Shown here in pieces: positions 1 through 12,600 of a stretch of 64,000 nt of DNA. Position 1 is the first letter of the stretch, and every line of letters begins with the position of its first letter. The DNA comes from Bimastos eiseni (taxonomy: Eukaryota > Annelida > Clitellata > Crassiclitellata > Lumbricidae). Under the pieces are notes generated by a model. It was not told the origin of the DNA. It saw only the letters and a program-made list of their open reading frames with translations, and did no database searches. The stretch lies in assembly GCA_959347315.1 (NCBI GenBank), contig OY365813.1:20962854-21026853 (forward strand). Reading direction: 5' to 3'. The translations under genes and the position numbers were made by a program.

Positions 1-324
1 GGAGCATCAGTTAGAAAAGCTGTAGTTGGAGCATCAGTTAGTAAAGCTGTAGTTGGAGCATCAGTTAAAAAAGCTGTAGTTGGAGCATCAGTTAGAAAAG
101 CTGTAGTTGGAGCATCAGTTAGAAAAGCTATAGTTGGAGCATCAGTTAGAAAAGCTGTAGTTGGAGCATCAGTTAGAAAAGCTGTAGTTGGAGCATCAGT
201 TAGAAAAGCTGTAGTTGGAGCATCAGTTAGAAAAGCTGTAGTTGGAGCATCAGTTAGAAAAGCTGTAGTTGGAGCATCAGTTAGAAAAGCTGTAGTTGGA
301 GCATCAGTTAGTAAAGCTGTAGTT
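1..324 (-). repeat. Coding minisatellite, twelve 27-bp units
   Basis: Units start at 1, 28, 55 and so on to 298, all exactly 27 bp, with only scattered point differences. On the minus strand each encodes TTAFLTDAP (variants [18 protein letters not shown]). A diverged unit and a longer spacer follow at 325-400. The array continues beyond the window. Confidence 0.95.
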
Positions 325-626
325 GGAGTATCAGTCGGGGCAACCGTGGAAGCCGTAGCTGGAGCATCAGTTAGGAAAGCTGTGGAAACTGTAGTTGTTG
401 GAGTCGTTGTAGTGTTTGTTGGGGTCGTAGTTGGAACGTCAGTTGGAGAGGCTGATAGAGCTGCAGCCGGAGCAGCCGCTGGAGTGGTTGTTGCTAATAT
501 ACGGTCGCTCGCAGCTGAGTGAAGCGGATATGGACCATTATTACATCCAAGATTTCCGCTGAAGTCGTCCAAATCAGCACTCCATGCCATCCAACCAGAG
601 AATCCGTTTGCCACTATGTAGTCAAC
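1..626 (-). CDS. Unit E last visible exon: GH18 end plus repeat linker
   Basis: Begins [20 protein letters not shown], passes [18 protein letters not shown] and runs straight into [17 protein letters not shown] without the exon 8 donor present in A-D. Then come [12 protein letters not shown] and tandem TTAFLTDAP units to the window edge. No stop appears in this frame. Confidence 0.85.
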
Positions 627-3600
627 CTGTTCAAAAAGAAAGACGGATTTCACATTCAGCCAATCAGGAATTTTTATCCAAACAACATCATCTTATGAAC
701 ATTGAATTATCAATGTTTACATTTTGCGTCAATACAGTTGCTCCGCTGATGTCAGGAACAATTCCACTCGTTTTTAAGGGCAATGAAATTGCTGAAATCT
801 TTCTGAAAGTATTACTGAATATAAATGCGAGCCGACAGTTAAATGTTTATTGATAACTATGTATGAAACCAAATCAGTTCAATGTTTTGAAATAAATGGA
901 TTTTCCCCTCCTAGGGCGGCAAGTCTTAGCGAGTTCGGTCGGGCAACTTAAAATAGGCTCCTTCTACCACCACCCGTTTTTTTCCAAACTCATCCGCATC
1001 CTGCTCTTCCTCTACATTCACCTTGCTCTCCACCCTATTATAGGTATAATACTTCAACTCTTCTACCACTTCATCCACCTCCTCCTGCTCGTCTTGCACA
1101 TCTCCCAACACTTCTTACTCCACCTCCTCCTCCACCTACTCCTCACTATTTCGATCACCTTTTTGATCAAATGTAACACAATTCATGTTATTTCTGTTCA
1201 CAATAAACATTCAGTTCGTTCTGTCAAATGTAGGCCTATGATTTAATTTATGTCCGACTTATGTCGTGTACTTTACCTTTCTCTATGATTCTAGAACAAC
1301 CGAATTATCTTACTGAATGTCATACTCTGCCATCCGAGTTTGAGACTCATTTAATTCAACTTGAAAAACCCACCATAGAAAAGCTTTGATTAAATATTAT
1401 ATGTCCGAATTAAACACGGTTTATTGAAAGAAAACTTATTTCCGACTATAATATTTATTTGTTTATTTATTGAATTTGTAACTCGAAGTGACCACCAACC
1501 GACGTAGCATCATATTAACGAAGTCATGGTTCAACTGAATATGATTTCATTTGATTACATACCTTTATCTGAAAACTCTCTTCGTCATCGTATCCAATCC
1601 ACTGATCATCCTTGTATGCATACGGCGTCTTTTGTTCATCAGATAAGACCCTGGTGGCTCCATCGTCAAGCACCGGGCAAATCTATAGCGACGACAACAT
1701 TTCTTATGATTGGAGACTGCGTAATTTGCTAATTAAAGATATTGATTTTCATGGAGCTAAACGAAGCTAATCGAAAAATGAGGACTGAGTATTTAGAAAG
1801 AAACTTGATCAATTGATTTCCAAGTGCAAACAAAAAGGGCGTCACTTATAAGAAGCGAGGCTATTCAATACCTCGTAGTAAGACAAGAAGCCGGGATCTC
1901 TGGTGTACTCTCCTGGATTGCATGGACCCTTTACTGGAGCGCCAAGACCATTCTGAGCAGCGTCCTTAAGTATGAAGCACACGCCAAACGTAGCGAGTCC
2001 CAACACCAGTTTATCTTTAGGGGCACCCAATTCAACCCAATAGCTTGCTGACCAGTTCTACAAACATGAAAATGATTAATTTCACAAATTTTCATGAGTC
2101 TAAATTCTAATGTTGAGATTTTATGGTGATAGAAGCAGTTCAGTCGAGGAGACCAGCATAGGCAATATCTGGTGGGCTTATACTGCTCATATATAATTTA
2201 CTCATGGTGCTAGCTATTCAGAAGCGCTATCTGTGTAGCAGCCCAGAGGAAATAGGTAACTTTGTGTGTGTTGCCTATGCATGTAAGTAGGTCAGTGAAC
2301 GAGCGGGTGTGTAAGTATATTAGTGTGTTTGTATGTATGTGGTCATGTATGTATGTACGTACGTATGTATGTACGTACGTATGTATGTACGTATGTATGC
2401 ACGTATGTATGTATGTATGTATGTGCGACGAGGGGTGAACTCGTAGTTCCAAGGGCTTGCCTGATTATTGGGCAGCCCCGTGTTCTCTTGGTTGCGGGCT
2501 TCCGCTTGAGCTTTCCTCTCTGCTGATGTCCCAACCGTCAGGTGTTTACGAGTCCCTCGAGTCTATTTTGTTTAGTCCTGGCAAGGCTGGAATGGTTCCT
2601 GAGTAGGTTCTTGAAAGGGCGCCAAATAAATGCTAAGAATGAATATATAATTGTATGTTTGTATGCATCAGTGCGCTCACATGGTGGCTCAAAGGGTGCT
2701 GGGCTCTGCTGCAAAGGGCTTTCTCATCGTCTCACTCTAAAGCAATTCTATGCAGCAGCATTGCGCCGTCTCTGTTGTCGGCTCAAACACTTGGAATGGG
2801 CTTCCTCTGGACTTCCTCCGACTTTCACTTAGGAACACCACAGCTTCTTTCTACACTTCTCTTAAATCTGTTCTCTTTGACTGTAATTGGACTTGGAGCG
2901 CCTATTAGTAGATTTTATAAAGAGGCGCTATGTCAAGTTTCATTGATTGATTGATTGACAAGGTTACTGCCTTGGCATTAAGAATAGTAATAGAAGCAGA
3001 TAATTTAATTCTACTGTGGAGAGTCATTGGTCGATAACTTGTGCATACATTAACACACATTCGATTGAAATAAATGATAAGTATTTACAAACCACATTTT
3101 GTGTACGACTGTCGCCAATCTCGTCTGCTCGTGGGTAAAGCGGAGCATTCAGCCTAGTTACAGACCCACTGTCCCAGGCACCGACGTTATAGCTGTACGT
3201 CGTCACACCTAAAAAGTCCACAAACCTGTAAGAAATAGTTAAACACAAAATTAATTTGGGATAGACAATTTAAAATATTTTTGAGAAGTTTTTGCAGATG
3301 TATTTTCGAAAGAGTTTCAAAAATTACTTGGCAGAATTTAAAATGCCTTTCCAGATCCTTTTTTAAAAATGCTGTTCAAATTCTGAGGAAGTTTCATAAA
3401 TTTATATATATTAAAGATACCTAATAACAAATTCTTTTATTTTAATGTTTCATGGCTTAATGCCTCAACTAGGTCGTTAAGAATAAGCTCCTCTTTAACC
3501 GATAATAATAATAATAACAATAATGAAACAATTTATATGGCGCCGTAGACCAGCCGAGGCCGAAAGAAAGGGCGTTGTAGGCCTACACGAGAAAAAATGT

Positions 3601-6600
3601 CAATTACAGTAGTATGATCGTTGGAAAAGATTTGTCTTCAGTCGCGATTTGCTGTTCAATAGATAACTTAATTTCGGGTGTTTAGCACTTTAAAGCAACT
3701 TTAAAATTGAACTGATACTGTGTGACTCAATCAATTGTTAGACTGCCATACGCTGCTGTAATTGTTGCAATTTTCAATTCTACCATCCCTCTCGCCGGCC
3801 ATGTAAACAGTATTTGTAGGAGTCACATATGCTCATTTTTGGCATGCGGAGAATTAGGCATATAGCCTAACTGTGTGCATGTCTTCAAGGATAAATCCTA
3901 TGGTATGAGGAATTTTTTATCCTAATCACTGCTTACCAAGAAATTATCGGTACTTCGTATGCAGCAACGATTGTGGCTTTTTCTTCGCTAACTGTGGCAG
4001 TCAGAAGCATAGGAGGTTTTCCAGATGTAGCAGCCTCGTTGTTTATGGCTGCACGAAATTCCTATAACAAAATTGAAACTGCTAAACGTAGCACAAGGAT
4101 CAAATTATCACTACAACTGCATTCTCACTGATCAGAAATAGACATATGTAGGCCTACTGATCTCATTCGCGAAGTCATCTCGATTATACCGCTTGACACA
4201 ATTTTTGAGTTATTAAAAAATATCGCACGATAGTTTATGGTGTGCGGAAACTTGTTAATAAGTAGATTAACCGTAATTCAAATGATGAGCGCATGCCCAA
4301 ACCTACCAACGTGACAACATGGAGGTAACATGGGACACATTTCTCATTAATTCATTGCGTAGACCCAACAGGGATCCCAACAAAAGTCTCTCCATGCAAA
4401 TCCACTCTCAACTCCCGCTTCGGATCATCTACATCAAAAGAATAAGATCAATTCTCCGAAGCACAGTCTCAGCTTTCGTTCATTCGAATATCTCTTGCAA
4501 TGCAGTCAGTTGTTGCAATTGATGCCTGAAATTTATATAGCCCCACTACGCACTATGTGACAATTATCATTACCTGGATTAAAGCGGTGTAACGGTATTT
4601 GTCTTCTGGGGGACTTCCTCTTGATCCTGGATATTCGAAGTCGAGATCAACTCCGTCGAAGTCTCGTTCTCTGCAGAATATGATGACGGAATCGATAAAC
4701 GTATTCCTATTTTCGGGTGTTGACAACATGATGGTCACCTGGCTCATGCCGAAGTACCATCCTCCGACGGATATCGACACCTTGAGACCTGGTTGCTGCT
4801 GTTTCAGGGCGAGTGTCTGGTCATATCTACGAAGAAACTGCTTCAAACGTGACTATCTTCCATCAAACCATTACGGGTGCGGTAGTTAATCGAAGTGTTT
4901 GAAATGCAAATACAGGCCCTATTGTTAATGAATTATGAATGTCATTAGATATGATTTCAAAACATATTTTCACGACATGACTGGTTGTAAATTGAACGTT
5001 TTCATGCTTCCGGTTACACTAGGCCTACAACGCATGGGTTTTCTTGTGAAAATTTGTTAACGTTTTGCCGTTTTATTTTGTTAGTATTCACTCTTTTTAC
5101 TTCTAGTCCATTCTGTTGGGTCTCTCCTCCTTTTCTTGCTTCATTTGAATAGTGTATCGACGTTCGCATGTCATTCACTATATGGTATATATAAACACGA
5201 TTATACGTATCCACATCATATATTATATTATTCATACATATGTAGGGGATAGTCTAGAGAGGGAGAGGAAAAGAGACACACACAGGGACAGAAATATGTG
5301 CTTGTACGTATTTATACTTACATATATATACACAGGCAGTTCTTCGTGTCTGTGTACATAACTACGTACATGTAATGTGTATATGAATGATTGTAGGAAC
5401 GTACAATGCAAGTCTACTGAGTTAACCGTTACTTTATCAACTATCCAGAGTAAAGCGAATGTTTACGCACAATCCTCCTGGTGTGTCGTCGTTGTACTCG
5501 TACGGAATAATTCTGTTGCTGGTGTCAATGACTGCGTAGGCAAAGAAGACATGGGAACACAGCGAAGGATCGGTTCGGTTTGGGTAGAAGTTGGCGGGCG
5601 GTGGACGATACTGGGCCCAGTTGGTCACCCAACAAACTCTCTTGTGTTCTGCTATAAAGCATAATTGCAGAGTCATTGTTTTCTAAAGACTTAAAGTATT
5701 GTAATCTATTGTGAAAATACTCCAGGGCCGATTTCAAAGCTACATGTGTGAACGTACAATGTTGTGGTTATGATCGATATATTGATATCTTGAAGGGGCG
5801 CTATATCAAGTAGTAATGATTGATTGATTGATCGCAAACATATGGAGGCGTACTACCATCAATGTCATTGTTAAAGCAAATAATACTCTCATCGGGAATG
5901 GCAGACGTTACAATTACAAAATAATTAGAACAATAACCATGGAATGAAGTGAAAGCTGTATGGAATAACAAAAGCACTTCGTATGCAGCTAGAAACATAG
6001 GCGAACACAACCGCAAATACTCTCCATGAAACTGACTGTCGCAATAATTAATGGTATATACAATAAGTTAGTATATCCCAAATATTTCATGTCATGACTG
6101 GTACACTGAGTAAGTGCCGTAAATGATAATTACCTCAATGTATGAGTAGATGCGCATGTTTGTAGATGCGCATGTCTGTGTGTAGGTGGGTGTGTATGTG
6201 TTGCCATTTAACATGTGAGGTAATTCAGTATCATTGTTTTACTAAATTTAACTGTTATATGTATTCGGTCATTGATTCACTAACGCCTTACATTCATCAA
6301 TGGATGTTGTAGTGGTAGGCGGATCAGGAGGTGTAGTGGTTGTGGTTGCTGGAGGTGTGGTGGGTGTTGCTGTGGTTGATGGGGGTGGAGTAGTAGTGGT
6401 TGTGGTAGTTGGAGTACTGGTTAGTGGTGTACTTCGTGTTCTGCAAAGCGCAAACAACGAACTATGTTAGAACATACGTGCCATAAAACATATAAAAAAT
6501 GAGAGTAATGTTTTATTGATCTCAATTAAAAAGGAAACTAGATAGCGTAAAGAACCAACGTCGTGATATCCCATTACATATTATTGATAATTGCAACTTC

Positions 6601-9600
6601 ATTTATATTTCAGAGAGCAAAGCCGATCACCAATTGCACGCGTTCTGGGCCAGATAATGCCGCCAGCTGGATACATAGCATCACTGCATTTCAGTGATTG
6701 GTATCTCAAACTATCCGGTCACTAAACGTGAATCTAACATGGCGTGAAGCATATTCAGATGGGCAGGGGTGGAGAAAAATATAACCCGATGAATGCATTG
6801 TAAGCTGTGTATGCCTCCTATCGAAATCAAATTCCGCCTTTGTAGCAAGCAAATATTTAAGTAGAATATTGTAGTTTATTAGGCCACCTTTCAATGAAGT
6901 TATGAACTCAAGCGTTCTTTACATTGTAGATCACCTTAGCTAAACTCTTTATTTCTTGGAATTACTTAACCCACCTCCCCTTTGTTTCCATCACTTCTCT
7001 ATTTCATTTTTGGCTGATTACATCGTTTATCAACATTAAGCTTACCATGTTCAGTGTTGTGCGTTAATTACTGCTTCTAAATAAAGAATACAGTCATAAA
7101 AACGCCACTCGAGATGTGTAGCATAATCAACTCAGTAGCCCTCGGTTTCTATGAGTTAACAACTGCGGGTTCGAATCTTCCGAACGTTCTCCGTGTCACA
7201 AGTTAATCACATCACATTCACTTGTCTCATGTCTCAAGTGAATGAATAAAATATAGGCCTATAAATCAAAACCATATATATTAAATCATGAGATTTGCTA
7301 AGTTATTTTCATATTTACGTTGTAGTAGGTATTGGTTTTAGGTGTTCGTTGGCAGTTGACAGAAGTGGATATGGTCCAGCATTGCATCCGAGGTTTCCAC
7401 TGAAGTCGTCCAAATCAGGGATCCATGTCATCCAGCCAGAATATCCTTCCGCCACTATATATTCAACCTGTTCAAACAATCAGCGATCGAATAAGATCAT
7501 CTCATTCAGTCAGTCATTCTTAGTATTTCCTTCGCGCCACGTTCTTACCTACTCTGATATTACTGGAGGCAAAATAAGAAAGCAGGCCTAAGTATTTTCA
7601 TCACGGAACTAGCTGCGTATAATTTAAAGGAACCGCATACTTATTACGATTGTCGCACTAGAAGAATGTCTGTCTATGGAATAACACGGTCATGGGGGTA
7701 GGAGGTCGTCTTAGTTGGAGGAAGGAGCCGGAGCAGCACGTGACGCGAGTTCTCCGTTACCGCTTCAAATAGCAATACATTCAAAGTGCATCCTTTCCAA
7801 TAGAAAAGGATTTTCGCACTAAAAGAATGTCTTACTGTGGAATAATACGGTCATGTGGTCGTGGGTTTCGGGGTATTCGGTCGTCTTTATTTGAGGAAGG
7901 AACCGGCGATCCCAGACAGATGTCTGGAGCATCATTTTAACGAAGTCATAGAAGCCACTATAGGTAAGATCAGATTCGATTGCCTACCTTGACCTGAAAA
8001 CTCTCTTCATCGTCATATCCTATCCATTGGTCGTCTTTGTATGCATACGGCGTCTTTTGTTCATCGGACCAGACTCTGGTGGCTCCATCGTTAAGCACAG
8101 AGCAAATCTACCAACGACAAATGTTCCCATGATTTGAGACAACGTGATATGCCAATTAAAAACATAGACTTTCATGGAGTCAATCGAGAAATGACGACTG
8201 AATATTTAGAAAGAAACTTGATACATTTATTTATTGCCAAATTCAAACAAGAAAGGCGTCACTGAAAGACACAAGTTTTTCATACCTCGTAGTAAGACAA
8301 CAAGCCGGCTTCTCTGGTGTACTCTCCTGCTTTGCATGGACCATTTACTGGAGCGCCAAGACCATTCTGAGCTGGGTCCGCCAGTGTGAAACACACGCCA
8401 AAAGCAGCGAGTCCTAATACGAGTTTCTCTTTTGGCGCACCCAGGGCAACCCAATAGCTGGCTGACCAGTCCTATAAACACCAAAAACGGTTATCCACAG
8501 GAAAATCCATAGGAAAACTGAAACAATTATGGCTCATAATTCATTCAATGAATTTGCAAGAAGACAGGCAGAATGATAAGTGCGTGTATACATAATTGTA
8601 GACGTACGTATGTGTCGTATCACATCTGAGCATATATGTTACAGCGAGTATGTGAAACATGGATTTTGTAAAATTCCTGATTTCTTAGATTTTAGGCAAT
8701 ATGTAAAATCACCCATTTACGGTTACGATTAGAGTTAGGGCTAGGGTCATGGTTAGCCCTAACTCTAGCCCTAACTGGTTATGGTCGGGGTTAGGGTTAG
8801 GGTCATGATTATGGTTGTGGCTTCATTGGAGCACCATTGATCAATGACTTGTATTGTAATGTAATCAAATCATGTGTGAGCACATTGAACACAGGATCTA
8901 CAGAAGTTGCCAAGTAGCATTTACAGACCACGTTGCCTGTGCTATCTGTACCAATCTCGTCTGCTCGTGGGTAAAGAGGAGCATTCAGTCCAGTTTCTGT
9001 GTTTCGGGCATAGCCGTACGTCGTGATACTTATGAAGTCCACATGCCTGAAAGGAATATTCAAACACGAAATTGATTTAGTGTATACAATTATCAAAATA
9101 TCATTTTGGCACCGTCATAGGGATGAAAGCGCGATCCTGTCTAATTAAAAGAAGTAAGACAAAATATTTGACCAAGTAGACTATAATACAAAATTGTTAC
9201 CTATGCCTTACAGATGTAGATCATTAATGTACATTATTTTCGTTATGCTTAATGACAGCTTTGTCCCAATACGGCATAGACTGGATCAGCTGCTCGGGTG
9301 TCCCAACTTCTATCGATCTCCACGCTCGTTGTGGGCGGAGTCTGAGCTGATCAACATTCTTTGACTCAAGATCTTTATAAACGATAAGAAACTAAATAGG
9401 CCTACTCCACAAGTTCTCAATGAGAGATATCCGGAAAATTTTGATGACACATTTTTTGGCTTTATTCGTGACGGGAGTTTGCAGTCAAGCCATTTCATCG
9501 TCACAGCTGATATATGGCAACGTGCACCATCCTACTGGAATACTCATTAGATCATTGTCAACAAATAACTTTCGTTGCATATCACTGCCGTTGTCTCTCG

Positions 9601-12600
9601 AACGCTTCACTATTTGCTCGAGAATGTATGCAGTGCAGTACTGCGAGTTCAGTCTGGAACCATATGGCACAAAGTGAAGGCTTGTGAGACCCATGGCCGT
9701 CATCCCACCCAATATCATCACTGACGGACTAAATTTCATATGTGGAGCAGACAGATCGTCCTCCTCCTATGAGAACCAAACTGTATCGTTTTGTGCATTC
9801 AGTACATAAAACACTTTAAACGGCGACTCATTGGTGAACAAAACATTAGAAAACTCTTCCGCAGCCCAGTGTTGATGGGTATATACAGACACGACCCTGA
9901 AATGCATTTCGCGCGCCGATGTGCACACTGTCACGTCATTTAATTCACGTTCGACTTGAAAATTTAGGGTTATAACATATTTGAGTCATGTCTAAAACAT
10001 TTAAGAGATCCGAATAATTTTTACCGACATATTTAAGTTTGAAAACGGTGAGCAAACTTTGTGTCATCCTATAGTTTTAAAGACCAATATAGGAGGAATT
10101 AATTATACCTTTTAAAATGCTATTCCAAAGCAGCTTCCTGAAGTACTTTTCAAAAATAAATTAAACGTCAACGAACTCCTGCGAAAATTAGTATTTCAGT
10201 GTTGCAAGGTTTCGACTTCGATTAGCACTGGGTAACGGGGTGAATAAGCTGATCAAAGACTCTGCTACTGGGCACCTCACACCAACGAGCGCGAAGAGTT
10301 ATCCGTTTCATGATGCGTCACAATTATCAAGTGAGTTAATGGACATGGATAGAACTTCTCAGACACTAAACAATAATAGGAACACTGGAAAAGGAAAATA
10401 GCAGGCCTGCAGAATAGTCAACGGATTTTATGGCAGATTTTCCCCCCATAATTTCATGCATTTACACGTAGTTCCGGTTAATAGGCCAGAACAAGACTCA
10501 TAAGTTACATGAGTGGAACCAGACTGCCAGAACAGAGTTTTATCAGAATCAAGGTAGAAAAAAGAAGGCCTAACACAAAAAATTGATTCAAATTCAAAAC
10601 CTAGGTTCAAATTGATGGCATCACCATTATTGGGTCCACCACTGCCTTCTCAGTGGTAAGCCTAGATTTGGAATACCACCCCTCTGTGACTCTCAGATCC
10701 CTTCACAGAATCACTTATCAGGCATTCCTCTCTCATCTCAAGACGATTTTGTTTGGCCGCGTTGAAGTTGGGAGTTCGTCTGAGTAGTCATCATGCGTGA
10801 ATTCTCGTAATGAATAGTGTATGAATAATGAATGTACATCTGAACCATAAGGCATATTTTCGCCGTAATCACTAAGACTACTAACTGTGAAATCATCGAA
10901 ACTTCGTATCCAGCATCAATGGTGAGTTTAGTTGCGCCAACTGTTATGGTCAGAAGCAGAGGAGTTTTCCCAGACGAAACAGCCTCGTTGTCTATGGCTA
11001 TGCGAAATTCCTACAACAAAATAGCGATTGCAAACCGTAATCTGTGGAACAATATAATTACAACAATATTTACATTGATGAGAAATATACAAAGCACTGA
11101 TTTTGCAAAGTCAACTCAAAAATACAGATCAACAAAATGTTTGAGTCGTACAGAAATATGACATAATGATTGTTTGCAGAAACGTGGAATGGCTAGATGA
11201 CTAACGGCAGACGTGGACGCATCATGTGTTGGTTCAAATGAGGAACACTTGCTGATCTCTGCCAACATGTTCACATTTTCTCATAAAGGTACCGTGTAGA
11301 CCCAGCACACATGGGGCCATCTACATTGAAAGATACATTTTCTGACAGGCTAGGTCCATATTTTACTGGACCGTATCAGGTTGTTCAAGTACTAGTCTAA
11401 AACTATATGTGATAGGCTCTCAGCTTTCGTAAATTTTCAGCATATCTAGAAGAGCTGTCAGTTATCGCAATCGATGTCTGATATTTATATAACACCACCT
11501 CGAACTACATTATGATAAAGGTATGCATTACCTGGAGCAAAGCGGTGAAACGCTGTTTGTCTTCTGGAGGGCTGCCTCCTGATCCTGGATATCGAAAGTA
11601 GAGATCAACCCCATCGAAGTCACGTTGTCTGCAGAATATTATGACGGAATCGATGAATGTCTTCCTGTTGGCCTCTGTTGACAACATGATGCTCACTTGG
11701 TACATGCCAAAGTTCGGTCCTCCAACGGATATGGACACTTTTAGATCTGGCTGCTGGTTTTTCAGGGCTATAGTCTGGTCATACCTGACACATTAATGTT
11801 CAAAATGATGCTTTTTTGACCACGTTAACTACCAGTCGTTCGAACAGTGTTTGCAATGCCAGTTTTAGCGCTGATGCTAGTTACCTTTTAAAGCATATAC
11901 TGTATATAGGTGGGATTTGACTGACGTATTCATGTTTCCGATTACACTACAAAGCCTTAAACTACAATTTCTTGCAATTCTTTTCGGTTAATATCCCCTA
12001 AACCTTCGGGCAGTATCGAAAACAGCGATTTACATAGAGGTTGTATGACTGTAATAGCACGCAACCATATATCATATGTAGGCCTTTATTATATATATAT
12101 ATATATGATATATGTATATATATCAATGCGATAAAATGCAGAGCACGAATTCTGCAGAGTGAATGGCCGCTCTCTGTCAACTATCTCGGCTCTTTCTGTT
12201 TGGCCGCTTCGGGAAATCATTATTCTGTCAAGTAAATAGTTTCCTTGTAATTTGCACAGAGTAAATGTAACGTATACTTACAGTCCACCTGGAATGTCGT
12301 CGTTCCACTCGTACGGAATAATTCTGTTGCTGGAGTCAATGATTGCGAAGGCAAAGAAGACGTGAGAGCAAAGAGAGGGATCGATTTGGTCAGGGAAGAA
12401 TGTGGCGGGCGGTGGACGATACTGGGCCCAGTTGGTCACCCAACAGACTCTCCTGTATTCTGCTGTAAAACATAATTCCAGAGCCATTGCATTTCGGCGG
12501 ACGTAAAGCATTGGAGTAAATTGTAAACAGATACCAGTGCCGAATTGAAAGGTATGCTATGGTCATGATCAAACGTAGGAACCTACTACCATTATCAAGT

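Noticed and set aside
896..1246. Leu/His-rich frame of 116 residues and its acidic antisense partner
   Set aside because: CT-rich low-complexity DNA in an intron of unit E, no homologue pattern or splice context.
7110..7200. tRNA-like sequence with GGGTTCGAATC B box, repeated at 17600-17700
   Set aside because: The two copies are homologous intron 8 segments of D and F and do not fold as a full tRNA by eye; at most an old tRNA-derived repeat.
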